NCBI RefSeq assembly: GCF_027244095.1
Contig: NC_069657.1
Coordinates: forward strand, 149,540,857-149,604,856
Direction of reading: 5' to 3'
Source: Hemicordylus capensis
Taxonomy: Eukaryota > Chordata > Lepidosauria > Squamata > Cordylidae
Length of the DNA stretch: 64,000 bases
The notes under the pieces were generated by a model that was not told the origin of the DNA, did not search any database, and saw only the letters and a list, made by a program, of their open reading frames with translations. The position numbers and the translations under genes were made by a program. Shown here piece after piece: positions 11,926 through 25,300 of the stretch. The first letter of the stretch is position 1; the number at the start of each line of letters is the position of its first letter.

Positions 11926-12536
11926 TCTTCTTTATATATAATTCTCTTAGGCATACCCATCGCTAATCCCATGTGTGGCAGCTCCCGTGAGAGTTCGCAA
12001 ACAGCTGCCCAAAAAGCAACGGGCAGAAGTGGGAGGAAAGCAAATGGCAGTGGCAGCCAGACCAGTGGGGGGGAGAGACGGCGGTGGGCGGGTGGAGGGC
12101 AGGCAGAGAAAACAGCGGGGAGAAAACAGCGGCCAGTGGGGAAGTGGTGGCGGCAAACAAGAGACCCGCTTGCTGGCCCAAAGGAAGCATGGCCAGCACT
12201 GGGGCTGAATGTGAAGGGCAGGCGAGAGGGCGGCACAGCCTTCCTCTCTGGCCCACCTGCCGGCCCAAAGGAAGGCACTTGGGCCAAAATGTGAAGCGTG
12301 GAGAGGGTAGCACAGCTGCCCTCTCCAGCACCAGGTCAGCCTACACAGGAGAACTGCTGAGCAGGCAGCAGAGAGGGCAGCCCAGCCTCCCTCTCCCAGC
12401 CTGCCTGCCTGCCTGCCAGCCAAATGGCAGGCCAGCGAGCGCCAGCGAGCGGTAGGGGGGAAAGGGGTAGAAGGCAAGGCGCAGGGGGGGAGCAGGAGAA
12501 CTAGAGGCGCAGATGCTCTGTGCCCGGTTCAGCTAA
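11926..12536 (+). mobile_element. Non-autonomous Helitron
   Basis: It starts TCTTCTTTATATATAATTC after an A and ends with a hairpin (GCGCAGATGCTCTGTGC near 12508), then 9-12 bp, then GCTAA before a T. That is the Helitron pattern: 5' TC, 3' hairpin plus CTRR, A/T insertion site, no target duplication. The first ~70 bp (CCATGTGTGGC, GTGAGAGTTCGCAA) and the 3' hairpin recur in the element at 28845. The GC-rich middle carries long open frames on both strands by composition only. Confidence 0.8.
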
Positions 12537-12719
12537 TTACATATTAATGAGCCAGGAGACATAGTACATATGCACTCATATGTAGGGTGTAGGAATGGAA
12601 GCCAAGCCAAAGATCTGGCATAGGTTTGTCTGTCCAGGTTTCCAAAACACTCATCACTTTGCAACTGTGGCATGTTTCCTTTCATAAAGTTCTACCAACC
12701 TTTAGTAGGAAGCAAAATT

Positions 12720-12900
12720 TATTTGTTTGTTTGTTTATTCCATGTATATTCTACTTTCCCACTATACAGTTCCCAAAGTGGCATATGACAAAATTAAAAC
12801 AATATCAACAACATTATCAGTAAAACAACAACAACATACAAAACCAAGAGGAGTTGCTGAAAAGACCTGGCAAAATAACTAGTTTGGCTGCCCTTCTAAA
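12720..12900 (-). repeat. LINE/SINE 3'-end fragment
   Basis: (GTTT)n, then TATATTCTACTTTCCCAC and AGTTCCCAAAGTGGC with A-rich sequence. This has the pattern of L2/CR1-type 3' ends on the minus strand. A shorter similar piece is at 13838-13920. Confidence 0.5.
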
Positions 12901-13419
12901 AGGACCATAGATGTGAATCTAAAAAATAAGGGAGCTTCACATGGGAACCTTGTACTGTATTATGCCTCTGCATCCCATGATATTGCATGTATTTTATTAT
13001 TAATATAGTGCCATCCATGCTGTGATGTTTTTGGTCAATCCATTCCTTGATCCAGGCCAGCTTTTGAATGGGGCTTTAGTTACTTGTATTCCTGTCATAG
13101 AGTAGAGGCGGGGCTAACACAGCCAGCCGCAAGAGCCCTGAAAAGCAGTCTGCACTTGCCTCTCTGAGTCTGTATATAATCTCGATTTCATCAGACTGAT
13201 AATATTCCTGATTCCACTCCACTGATTCGTCCTTAAATACGACAACTCTTTCCCTTGGTTTCTACACATGCCAATTTCATTACTTATATTCATTCACTAT
13301 ATACATAAAAGTAGGCATCCTGAAAAGCAAGAAATATCATTTATAAATATAATGTTTATAATACCTTCAGGGCCTTGATATTACTCAGTGCCTTATCAGC
13401 CTTTACCACTGTACTTAAG

Positions 13420-13510
13420 TTAGGGGAACTCAGGGGCAGAGCACATGCTTTACATGCAGAAAGTATGAGGTTCAATCCTCCATGTAAAAAGATTCTAAAG
13501 TAGCAGGGCT
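13420..13510 (+). repeat. tRNA-like SINE head
   Basis: AACTCAGGGGCAGAGCACAT (A-box region) and GAGGTTCAATCCTCC (B box) have the spacing of a tRNA-derived SINE promoter. Sequence after it is not clearly attached to a known body here. Confidence 0.6.
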
Positions 13511-13529
13511 TCAGGAGACAGACAAAAGA

Positions 13530-13920
13530 AAGACTTCTTCATATAATATATAATAATTTATGTAATTAACTGCCACAAGATGGCCACTAGCTTTGATGGC
13601 TTTAAAGGGGGATCATTTATGGAATATAGGCCTATCAAGAGTTATTTGCTATGATAGCTAAATGGAACCTCCATATTCAGAGGCACTATGTCACTGAGTA
13701 CAACTTGCTGCAAGGAAACAGCAAAGGAGGGCTATTGCCTTCAAGCCCTGGTTATGAACTTCCCAGAAGCATCTGGTTGGTGATAGGGGAAATAGGATGG
13801 TAGACTCGACAAACCTTTGATCTGATCCAGAAAAGCTTTTCTTATTTTTTATTTAAAATATTTATATCCCACCCCTCTAGTGCATTGCAGCTTACAAAAT
13901 AATAAATCACATAAAACAGA
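13530..13920 (+). mobile_element. CR1 3' end followed by a short L2-like tail
   Basis: CTGCCACAAGATGGCC, GATGGCTTTAAAGGGGGATC and TTTGATCTGATCCAGAAAAG are the hallmark 3' blocks of reptile CR1 elements, in plus orientation. From 13838 follows TTATATCCCACCCCTCTAG, a fragment of another LINE/SINE tail. Confidence 0.75.
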
Positions 13921-14109
13921 GCAAAAGTAGACAGGTGTGGTGGGTTGTGCTTTTAGGGTTTGAGTTGTACTGTGCCTTTAAATGGCTTCAAAGTGTAAGC
14001 CAGCTGAGAGGAGTCAGTAGATAAAAAGGAGAATAGGAAGCAGCAGGGAGGCTCTTCGGTGTTGTTTTGTACAGCTGTTGTGTTGGAACTACAATAAAAG
14101 TACTTTGGA

Positions 14110-14433
14110 CCAGGAATGTGCCTGAATTGTGGTTTGGGAACTTTCAGGGAAATTAGTAAAGGAACTTTAAGGGAAAGAAGAGCAGGCGTTTCCCGCTCTC
14201 TGCCGCCCCTTCCAGCTTCTTGCTGGGGTGATGTGCATCCCAAAAAGTCCCACACACCATCTGCATGCACGGGTACAATGTGTGTGCTGATGGTGGTGTG
14301 GGGCTTTTTAGGAAGTGTGCTGCCTCAGCTGGAAGGGGCAGTGAAGAGCAGGGGAGTCCCTGCTCTCCTTTCCCTTAAAGTTCCCTGCCTAGTTTCACTG
14401 AAAGTACTCGAACGGTGGTTCGGGCACATCCCA
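14110..14433. mobile_element. hAT MITE, TAGGGATGTGC family
   Basis: A 324-bp element with perfect 8-bp duplications ACTTTGGA (14102-14109, 14434-14441). Ends are CCAGGAATGTGCCTGAA and, in complement, TGGGATGTGCCCGAA. Inner arms form an imperfect palindrome centred near 14270. Confidence 0.88.
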
Positions 14434-14477
14434 ACTTTGGACGTTTCTTATGCCTTATTCTGGATATAACAGCAGTG

Positions 14478-14548
14478 TAGACAGTGCTGGGCTTGATGGA
14501 CCAGCAGTCTGACTCAACATAAGGCAGCTTGATATGTTCATATATGTA
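14478..14548 (+). repeat. SINE 3' tail fragment
   Basis: CTTGATGGACCAGCAGTCTG and CATAAGGCAGCTTGATATG match the 3' tail of the 5S/tRNA SINE family, in plus orientation. Confidence 0.6.
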
Positions 14549-14974
14549 CGCAGCACTGGGCTTCTACTCATGAACTATGATGCTTGGGGCGGGGGGCGGG
14601 GCTCTTGCAAGAATGTGTCTGAGAAGTTATTGGATTTCCTGTGCATTGCTACCTGACCAACAGTGGAAATGTGACTTGCAAAAGATTCCGTTTTTGTTAT
14701 GCAGATTCATCCATCTGTGAAAGATAGCAAGAGTGGAAGAAGCTAATATTTGAAGGGCTGGGCTTAAATGACATTGCCAGTCAATTAAGAAATCCCATGA
14801 GAAACCAAATGCCTAGGCATCATTCTATAGCTTTCATATAAGTGGAGTATATTTTCTGAACGACTGATCTATGAGAATCTTTGCACTGATATGTTGCCTG
14901 TGCAGAGTATCCCTACATTTCTCAAGGAGAGAGAGCCCAATTGTCTCATGTGAGCCTCTTTTCAAAGAATAGTT

Positions 14975-15194
14975 GCCCACAGCAGGGCAACTAACAAATC
15001 ACCAGGGCCGGATGGCATCCATCCAAGAGTACTCAAAGAATTCAAATGTGAAATTGCCGACCTCCTTGCTAAAATATTTAACTTATCCCTGAAATCGGGC
15101 TCTGTACCAGAGGACTAGAGAGTAGCAAATGTAACACCGATTTTCAAAATGGGATCCAGGGGCGATCCGGGAAATTACAGGCCACTTAGGCACT
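14975..15194 (+). mobile_element. CR1 reverse-transcriptase fragment
   Basis: The plus strand reads SPGPDGIHPRVLKEF, then EIADLLAKIFNLSLKSGSVP, then (after an in-frame TAG) RVANVTPIFKMGSR and GNYRPL. This is the CR1 RT start region. Only about 70 codons remain, and it ends at the inner edge of the inverted-repeat arm. Confidence 0.88.
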
Positions 15195-15208
15195 ATATAC
15201 TCCACTTA

Positions 15209-16003
15209 CAGATGAAACTCGGAAAATTAGAATATCGTGCAAAAGTCCATTAATTTCAGTAATGCAAATTAAAAGGTGAAACTGATATATGAGACAGACG
15301 CATTACATGCAAAGCGAGATAAGTCAAGCCTTAATTTGTTATCATTGTGATGATCATAGCGTACAGCTCATCATCCAAATCCACAATCCATCATCCAAAT
15401 CCACAATCTCAGAAAATTAGATATTACATGGAACCAAGAAGACAAGGATTGAAGAACAGAACAATATCGGACCTCTGAAAAGTATACAGTGTACTGTGCT
15501 TGATTGGCCAGCAAACTCGCCTGACCTGACCCCATAGAGAATCTATGGGGCATTGCCAAGAGAAGGATGAGAGACATGAGACCAAACAATGCAGAATTGC
15601 TGAAGGCCGCTAATGAAGCATCCTGGTCTTCCATAATACCTCATCAGTGCCACAAGCTGATAGCATCCATGCCACGCCGCATTGAGGCAGTAATTGCTGC
15701 AAAAGGGGCCCAAACCAAGTACTGAATACATATGCATGCTTATACTTTTCAGAGGTCCGATATTGTTCTATTCTTCAATCCTTGTCTTCTTGGTTCCATG
15801 TAATATTCTAATTTTCTGAGATTGCGGATTTGGGGTTTTCATGAGCTGTACGCCATGATCATCACAATGATAACAAATTAAGGCTTGACTTATCTCGCTT
15901 TGCATGTAATACGTCTGTCTCATATATCAGTTTCACCTTTTAATTTGCATTACTGAAATTAATGGACTTTTGCACGATATTCTAATTTTCCGAGTTTCAC
16001 CTG
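15209..16003 (+). mobile_element. Tc1/mariner element, internally deleted
   Basis: It is flanked by TA on both sides (15207-15208, 16004-16005). The inverted repeats are about 165 bp and begin CAGRTGAAACTCGG; the two differ at only about three positions by eye. Between them the plus strand keeps the C-terminal end of a Tc1 transposase: DWPANSPDLTP, a frame change, then NLWGIA-like text, PNNAELLKA, SMPRRIEAVIAAKGAQ and a stop at 15723-15725. The DNA-binding domain and most of the catalytic core are missing, so it is non-autonomous. High repeat identity suggests recent insertion. Confidence 0.93.
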
Positions 16004-16366
16004 TATATGAAAGCTATAGAATGATGCCTAGGCATTTGGTTTCTCGTGGGATTTCTCAATTGACTGGCAGATAAATTATCTGCGAGTCAATTTATCTGTG
16101 GGAAGATAAATTAAGTGGGAAGTCTTAATGCAAGTTATCAGAGAAGCAGATTAAAGAAATCCCAAAGGTGATCCTGATTGTACCTTTTTAGACCTGTATA
16201 GGAACTTACTTTGACCTAGATAGAAAGGGGAATACTAAAATGACAATTTGTTTGTCACATAGTCTCCAGACTGTTTCCCAGAATTTTCTGAAACCAGATA
16301 CTTGAAATATTTCCAAGTATCCACCTTCATATGAAGGTTTTATCTGAACAATAACTCTCCCTTAGA

Positions 16367-19300
16367 TCAGCACAGAGGGATTATATCATTAGCCATTGGT
16401 ATGGCACATTTATAGTTCTCCAAATTCCCTTTGTAAATGCCTGGCTCCTGCTCTGATTCTGACTCCAGCTTCGCTGTTCCCGGTTTCAGCAGCAGATCTG
16501 TGGCTTCCCCTGCTGTACAGTGCAATTCTTCCAGGGGGTAACTATTCACAATCTCCTCTTTGTCTTCCTCAAGGGGACAGAGAAAGCAGAAAGGAAAGCC
16601 CTTACACCAAGAACGTGGCAAATGCTTTCTCAGGACAAGAGGCAAATCATATCTGTGTGCAGAACCGTGTCTGCTTTGTTGCAAGGAATTCTCTCCCTCT
16701 GATTTGTCTGCTGACAAGTAGTTGAGCAATCCACGCTCTTGCAGGGTGCCTGAAAGTAACAAGAACAGGGTAACTTAGAAGAACCATAAACTTTGGAATG
16801 TGGACTGCAGCTGCTAGGTGTCTGCACCTTACCCAGCCAGCCAGTATGATCATTTGACACCCTGCAAGTACAATTATTTCCCCATCACCAGAAAGCTATG
16901 AGAAAGCAACTAATAAAAAAGCAGCCATTCAACATATTTCAAGATGATTTTTTTATATGCTCCTGTACCAAAATTTTTGCAACTACCGAGATACTAATCA
17001 GCCCATGCTTAAAGAATTCCTATTACAATGGCTATCAGAAAAGGGCTTGCTCCTTCTGTAATATCCACTGTCACATGGACTATCTGTTCTTACTTGCTGT
17101 AATTATACTACTCTGGTGAGAATGTTCTTTATTTGGAACAATTACCACTGGCATCTCTAATCGTGACACTAGACACTGAAGCTGAGCACAGAAAGGCAAA
17201 AAATGTAGCCATCAGAATGTGGCTTCCTCCTCACCTGAGACTGTGTTTTCTAAGAAAAAGGACAGGAGTCCAGTTATAAAGGCAGGAACCATCAGCAGAG
17301 AAAGGAGGAAGAAGTCAACAGAGACAAAACCTGCAAAGAAAACATCACGGTTGTCAGAAATACTGTAATCCAGTGCCTCACATCCAACATCTCTCTGAAG
17401 ATGTGTTTAAACAAAACAACAACAACCAAAAAACACCTTTCTGCAAACATTTCTGAATCAAACTAAATAAGAATCATCATTGCATAAACCCTGAGGTGAG
17501 TCTCACGATCAGTGAAACTTGCCGAAAGGAGGTCTGCAGGGTGAGCGGGCTTAGCCCGTTCCCCCCACCAATGATCAAAGGGAAGCCCTGGGCAGCCAAA
17601 TCGGTCATCCACATGACTGCCGGCTCCATCACAGAGCTGGCGGGGGCTGCAAGGATCAGGGGCCGCGTGACCCCCAGAAGGCCTAGGATGCCCCGCATGA
17701 GCATGCGGGGCATGCTGGAGAGACCCCAGAGCCTGGCAAGCTGCTTGCAGCCTCCCGGCCGGGGTTCTCCTCATATGTTGCCATGGCAGAGCCCCGCCAC
17801 AGCAATACACGATTAAAAAACTGGGGTTAGCGGAGCACACTCTGCTAACCCCATTTAAGGGGAGGGGTATTCAAGCGGGTTACCTGCTTTGAGGAAACCG
17901 GGCTCACCTGCAAGCCCAGTGGTGCCCATGATCCGTGGAAAACGAGCTTAGCTCCCTTAGCCCACTTTCCACTGATCGTGAGAATATCCTGCTTGTGTGC
18001 TCTCTGTTTATCATGCACAACAGTCTGAGTGATGGGGCTAAGAAATATTGGATATAGGATGTCATGAATTTATTATTATATACGCCATATATTATTGCAT
18101 ATGAATTTATTTATTCTATTTACAACGTACAAATGGGTCACATTAAAAAGTATAACTGCAGCAGAAATAAAACCGTGGAGATTAAATAGAATAATAGATG
18201 TCATGAATTTATTATTTATTTCTGTTTAGAATCTCTCCTCTTCCTTTCTATAACAATATGCTCAGCACTATTTACAACATACAAATGGGTCACATTAAAA
18301 AAGTATAACTGCAGCAGAAATAAAACCGTGGAGATTAAACGGAACAATAGACACAAAGAACTAGCACGACAAGTATTAAGAGTCAGTATGGTGTCGTACC
18401 TATAGATCCTTTCTCAGCCACAAAGCACACTGGGTGACTCTGGCCAGTCACTCTTTCTCAGCCTAGTCTATCTCACAGAATTGCTGCAATAATAAAATAT
18501 AGGAAGAACATATACACTGCCCAGTGCTCCCTGAAGGGTGGGGGGAAATACTTCAAATTATAATACAAATTTATAATTATAAGAGGAGCTGGTGGGGGAA
18601 ATACACCACTGATTCTTTTTTTTTAAAGCTGTCTGCTATAGGCTGAAAATGAACAGGTAAAAGCCTAGCAGAATTTTTAAAAAGTCTTCATCTGTCAGAA
18701 ACTAGTCGTTGAGGCGAGTCTCACGATCAGTGGGACTCACCTCTAAGGGGTTTGCGGGGAGAGCGGGCTTAGCCCACTCTCCACGCAGACAAGCAGGAAA
18801 GCAGCCCTGGGCGGCCAGATTGGCTGCCCACACAACTGCCGGCTCCGTCATGGAGCCAGCGGGGGCCGCGGGGATCGGGGGCCGCGTGGGGATCAGGGGG
18901 CATGCGGCCCCTGGAAGTTCCAGGATGCCCCGCCCAAGGGCATGGGGCATCCTGGAGAGACCCCCAGGGTCGGGAGGCTTGTTTCATCCTCCCGGTGGGG
19001 GTCTCCTCATGTGTTGCCATGGCACGGGGCTGCGCTGCGGCAACACACAATTCAAAAGACAGGGTTAGCAGAGTGCTCGCTCCGCTAACCTTGTCTAAGG
19101 GGAGGGGGAATTTGGAGGGTTTGCTACCGGGAACTGCGTGGCTTCCGTGGCAGCACACGATCCACCAAAAGCGGGCTAGGCTCCCTTAGCCCCCTTTTGG
19201 TGGATCGTGTGAACCTCCTCATTGCCTAGCAACCTCCTTGAAAAGCCAAGGCTACGATGCCACTATAATGGAAGCCCTGCACAGATCTAACCTCATGTGG

Positions 19301-22300
19301 AGTAGGGCATTACTTGCAGATCTTAACAATGGAAGAGGGTTTGCTTAAAAGAAAATGACAATTTATCTGGCTATTGATTGACAGCGGCTTCAGGAGTTCA
19401 GGTTCAGAAGCCTGGAACATGGAACATTTAGTCCTTCACCTCCACGAGTTCTACTAAAAGAAAAGTGCTTGTCCTTTTGATGCAAAATGTGCAATGCATC
19501 TGCAATTTGCAGTGACCAATTTATAGTGTTAGATTGCAAAGAACAAAAGCGGGGTGGGGGGAGGAGCACAATCCACAGTTCCAAACATGTTTGTGAAAAC
19601 AATTTTTTAGGGGGTTCAAAGTTCTATTTTTTTTTAAACTATTTCTTCCCAATCATAATTCACTTCTTAGATCTTCAGGGTCCAATAATATTCTGATGAT
19701 TGTACCAATAAATGAGGCCAGCCCCATTCCTCTCCTCCCCACTCCACTAAGTAATATCCCCACTCTCAGCACCTGTGGCCAGGGACCCTGGCACACTGAA
19801 GAACCACTTCGGAACCAGTAGTCCCATGAAAACGGTGAAGCCCACAATGAAGATATTCCTGCCCGAGTCAATGTTTGTATATTGGAAGTAGGAAATGCCG
19901 GTACCCACAGCCACGCTGTATGTCACACAGAGCATTCCTCCTGAGGTGAGCAAGGGAGACACAAAAACAGGCAAAGCAGCAGAATGTTCAGAGAAGGCAA
20001 CAAGTAATGGTGGGGAAGGGGGAGGGGAGGGAGAAGGCATCCATTGGAACTTCTGTGGAGAGATTTCTTTGGTCTAATTTGTCTCTTCAGTTGATGTTAC
20101 AATGCAGATGGTAGTGTGAGGTGCCCCAGCCAAGGGGCAGAGTGATGTAAGAGGAGAAGAAACAGAAATATGTATTACCATGCACTGCCAGAGGGATGGT
20201 GGCAAGGAGTCCCGTGAGCCGAGGAGACAGGCCCAACATTACACATACCAACGCGCTGATCCACGCTGAGCGGACAGAGGTATCCTGAATATAGGAAACA
20301 GGGCATGAGAGATTGCCCCCACAAAATCATGGTCCTACTGTTCTAGCTTTATGTTCTCCCATGGCTTATGCTCTCCCATACACATTACCCACACAGGGTG
20401 ACAAGAAGGGAACCGCTTGATCAAATAGGAGGAAAACCACCTGTGTTGGGCATTAGACTTCTCAGCAATTGCATTCTGTATCTGGATAATGTTGTATACA
20501 GGTCTGTTTCTGCCTCCATCTTTCCCCTTTCTAAGAGTCCTCTAGATATGTTACCAAGCCAACCTATGGATGGGCAGAGTCTACAAAGTAGTTCTGAGAT
20601 GTGATCCCTCCTAGGAACTACCTGCATTCTATCCCTCCTCAACACTACCTATACTCCCTATGACCTTGTTTTATCTTCACTTACTACATGCCATGTTCCC
20701 CCAAGCAGAGGCCACCCTGGAAGGAAAAGATTACTTATTGTCCTCTTCAGATTTGCCAGCCACTTGGGGATTGTTCTCTTGGGCATTGTCCCTCTCTCAG
20801 TTGAAAGGATGACACAGAAAGAAGAAAACTACAGTTAAGTCTGGGAGAGCCAATGTGCTCTCCTCTGCGCTATCTGTTCAGAGGCCACGAGCCTCCTCTC
20901 CTCCTGGCACAAGAATATGACAAGCTATAGCCAGATGGGTAAAAAGCAAGGACAGGGAATGGGCTTGTATTTGGAAGGGGATATCACTCTGGTTGGTATC
21001 TTAGCTAGCAGGGCTGGGAGAGTCCTCTCCAGGACAACTTGGGGAGCCCCTGCCAGTCCAAGTATGCAGTACTGGGCGAAAATGGACCAGTGGTCGGACT
21101 CCGTATAAGGCAGCTTCGTACATTCATGTGTTAATGGAGAATGATGCCTAAGGCAATCTTTGAAATTGGGGCTCAAATGTCCATTATTCCATGAGGAGAG
21201 CTACCTACAGGCTCCCATGGGAGGTCTCAGACAGTGTCCACTCTGCATCTGCCCAAAGGATTCCCATTGCCCTACCCCGTGCTCATACCTGGGTCAGACT
21301 GCTGGCACAAGCATTGGGCATGCTGGATGCTGTTCCAGACACACTTCCCAGCACAGCTGACAGAAGACTGCCTAGGCCCTCCGCACACAGTCCTCTGTTG
21401 CATGCATGCAGTGGTGGGGGTGAATCGTTGAGTGCCTTGCTGCACAACAGGTAGCACCCTACAGAATTCACACTTGCGGCAATACCCATGGCAACACCAA
21501 TGCCTACTGCATGAGAACTAAGTACTGGCCAGCCCTGCTCACCTGCAGAAGAAAGAGAAAGAAAGATGGAAAGTTAAGTCCAGCCACCCGCCCAATGGAA
21601 GGGCAGAGTGTGGCCAGGCCTCATGCTACCTGGGTAAGGCACCTGGAGCCACGGGGATTGCCGGGTGCTGTTGATGAGAGTCAACTGGCGCATGGAAGGA
21701 TACAACACGTCCCAGGGGGTTGGAATGGGTCTCAGGATCCCACAGACAAGCCAGATCCCAGAGACTGGCAGCAGAACCTGCAGGAATGCAAAGTGGAAGT
21801 GAGAAACTGTGTCCCTTTTCCCTGTGCTGCCTCTGGGTTCATCTACATAGTGTCAATGAACAGAAACTTCCTCCAACTCTCAAGGACATTATCCACTTGG
21901 GACCAGGATCTCTCTCTCTTTAAAAATAACAACAACAACAACAACAACCTGTCTAAACAGGTGCTCAGGCAGCTATTATGGGCTTTGGATGGGCTTATGT
22001 ATAGAAGACAGATTTTCTCTTAAACTGTTAATCAACACCAAATAATATGGTTGTGGTTTGGAAAGGTAGTGTGGAATTACAAGGAGACCCTACAGCAAAC
22101 TTGTGAAATGCAGACTTCTGCAGGAAACAAAAAGAAGAGATTGAACAAGAGAGTGTCAGCCTAGCTACACGACATACAAATACTAGTTTTATAGTATTTT
22201 AATTGACATAATGGCAACTAAACAATCCTAGGAACATAGGAAGCAGACCATTGGTCAGTCTAGCTCAATATTACAGACTGGCAGCGGCTTCTCCAGGGTA

Positions 22301-25300
22301 GAAGGCAGGAGTCTCTCTCAACCCTATCTGGGAGAAGCCAGGGAAGAAACTTGGAACCTTCTGCTCTTCCCAGAGCAGTCCCATCTCCTAAGGGGAATAT
22401 CTTACAGTACTCACATTTTGTAATCTCCCATTCAAATGCAAACCAGGGTGGAGCCTGCTTAGCAAATGGGACAATTCATACTTTCTACAACAAGACCAGC
22501 TCTCCTCCTTTTAGACCAGCTCTAGAAATTATAGTGATGATAATTCTTTATTAGGGATCCCCACTGTCCCTCACCGACAGAATTCTAAGTACCAGGTTCT
22601 TTAGGGCAATGGAGGGAATTACTATTCAAGCAGTTTAAGTCTGCGATGCCCTTGGAGTCCCAGGGAATAGTAATGAGCCACTTCATGGCTCCTTCAGGTC
22701 TGCTTGATGCAGCCAGTCATCCCTCTAGTTAGCTATCACCGCTATGGTTCAACTGCAATGGAAACCAGCCCTTTCGTTATTGTGAAACGCTGCAGTGGAG
22801 AATGTGGCTGAGGCTGGCTGGTGATTCATGAATTCATACCGAAAACATGTGGAGGGCTGGACTACATGATCTTATAGAAAGGCCCCCTGCCCGGCTCCAT
22901 TGGCAGAGGGGCAATCGGCAGGAAGCCAGATGCTGGGATAGCAAAACACTCAGCAACACGAGCCTAAAAAAGATGGGAAAGGGGCAATATTCAGCAAGGC
23001 ACAGGCACAGAGAGAGCGAGAGCACTTGATCATATGCAGAGATGCACAGAGCTACAGGCCCATAGCCAGCTGGTGGCATGGTGTGTACCTGCCACACCAA
23101 AAAATTCTCTTTTCTTCCCAGCCTCACTGACTGTTTTCACTGAACATTTTAGAACCTGCCTCCCCTGACTTCTGCAACCCCCCCAAAAATATAGTTGAGG
23201 CTGGCTACAGGTCTGCAGAGCTACCATGTTGGAATACATAACTCCAACATGACTCTTAGTTGAAATGGAAATGCTCAGAACAGACACCCCTCTTCCCTCA
23301 GGCAACCCATTATTTCCCCATTCCCTGCCTCGTGCTGGGAAAGCCTCCTGCTAGTTGAGCAAAGAGGCACTTTTTGAAAGTGGTGTTTCTATTTATTTAG
23401 CAGGAGAAGAGCAACTGGCTGTTGATGTCTCTCTTATATTTCTTTTTTAGATTGTGAGCCCTTTGGGAACAGGAAACCATATTTAAAAGTCTGTGTAAAC
23501 TGCTTTGGGAACTTTTGTTGAAAAGCAGTATATACATATTTGTTGTATCCATATTGGGAAAGGGCCAGCGTGTTTTGTTGTTCCCTATGCCACCATTAAT
23601 ATCAGAGCAGAAACAAAGATAGTAAAGTGAGTTTGATTTTAGAAACTTAAAACACAGAATGGCAACATGTGAAATTCTGCAGACCTACAAATAAATTTTG
23701 AGTATTTACAAACATTTCATGTTATGGTTACATTTCACAAGGAGAAACTCAAGTTTTGAAAATTCAGCTCTAAGTTTCATCACTAAAACATGAGACGTTC
23801 TTGGACTCAAGACCTTCTTTTGCCTATGTTTAAATTGGAAACTGACACTTTCAAATGTGAGGAATTCATTGTATTTTGAATGCATCTGATTTTCATTTCA
23901 GTACTAACATGGTCTACATAGACCCTCCTTACACAATTCGTCACGCAGTCATTGTTCGAGTTTCACTTCCTACACAGGACCCACTTGTTATGAAATGCTG
24001 GGAAAGCTGCCTATGGTATTGGCTGGTCTTTTGAGGAAAGCTAGCAGTAGTAAGCGTTTTGAAGAACATACAGCAAGGCTACTCCCCAGTTTTCAGAGCA
24101 GAGAAGAGCAGCAGGCCGATATGCTGAAAGTCCAATGACAGAGAGGCTGGGGGCCAGGACCATGGGCCCACAACGATGAACAATCCAGCCACAAGCACCT
24201 AATACCCCCAAGGCCACCTGCACCAGAGCTGAGACCAGCACTGCACCAGAGACCTAGGGGAAAAGAAAGAGAGTGGGATGAAATCATAAGCCCTATTAAA
24301 TTGGAGTGCACTCTTGGGCCCACCCTCATTGTATGCAAGCACTGATAGGCAGGCTCAGCCAGGTGGAGGACAGGGAGAGCTTGGCTAAGCTGGCAAGAGA
24401 GGCGTCCAGCAACGTTCTCATCCCATCACTTCAGTGTAATGGCAGATGCCTTTGTCATGCTCCATGACAGCAACAGAGCATGCCATGCCCTGGTAACTTT
24501 GGCACTACCACCAAACTGACACCACTTTCCCAAAAGGAATTCAAAGTTCTGTGTCAAGTGTTTGAGCGATGGGGGACAGCAAGGGGCTCATTATGAAATC
24601 GACAAGCCCTGCCCTATAACTCCCCCACGCAGTTCAGCCTAATCAAAGTCCCCCACATAACTTGTACAAATCATTGCTAAGGAGGATGAGGCCCCTGCAA
24701 TGCAAGCACTGCCTGTGCCCCCCTGCTATTTCCCTTCCCTTGACAGCCTGCCTCTCTGTAACCGAGAGGAAAAGATCAGCGGCGCCACTGACCTCACGCA
24801 ATGACCAGTCCCAGTTTCTTGTACTTTCACAGTGTGGTCCAGCACATACCTCAGGGGCTTCAGTGCCTGGGAAGGTAGAAAGGACAGACATAAGTGAACT
24901 GGATAGACGTGGTATTGAAAACAAAGAAATGAAGGAACATCCTAACATTCAGGCTAGTTCTGAACAGACCACAGTTATTTTTGAAACTGATCAGCATAAT
25001 TCACTGCCTCTGGTTGGAATGCAACTGTATGTGATAAGCAAGGATTACAGAGAAAGATATGGAAGGGAGAAGGAAAGCAGAGGACTCATCCCTGGTCAAA
25101 AACTAAAATCAATCACCAGCAGCAAACAGTGATAACCACATCCCTTTCACCATCTAAATAGATCGGAGGCTTTCACATGTAGAAAGAAAAACTGGAGGGC
25201 ACATGACAGAAAATGATTTTAAAATGAGGGAGGGTGAATACAGAGGCATTTTCCTCCCACATACAACACTAGAACTTGGGGTCACCAGTAAAACTGATTC

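Larger units (their letters stand above)
14775..16069. repeat. 78-bp-arm inverted repeat, one arm split by a Tc1 element
   Basis: The left arm (14775-14852) reappears inverted as 15195-15208 plus 16006-16069, with only a few mismatches. The spacer 14853-15194 holds a CR1 fragment. The right arm is split by the Tc1 element at 15209-16003. Confidence 0.88.

Noticed and set aside
11947-12477. Minus-strand frame of 176 codons and several others at 12 kb
   Set aside because: They sit in the GC-rich interior of a Helitron, with overlapping open frames on both strands.
15371-15737. Minus-strand frames within the Tc1 element
   Set aside because: They are antisense to the transposase remnant on the plus strand.
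17463-19189. Open frames of 78-129 codons on both strands
   Set aside because: They are explained by two GC-rich MITE copies.
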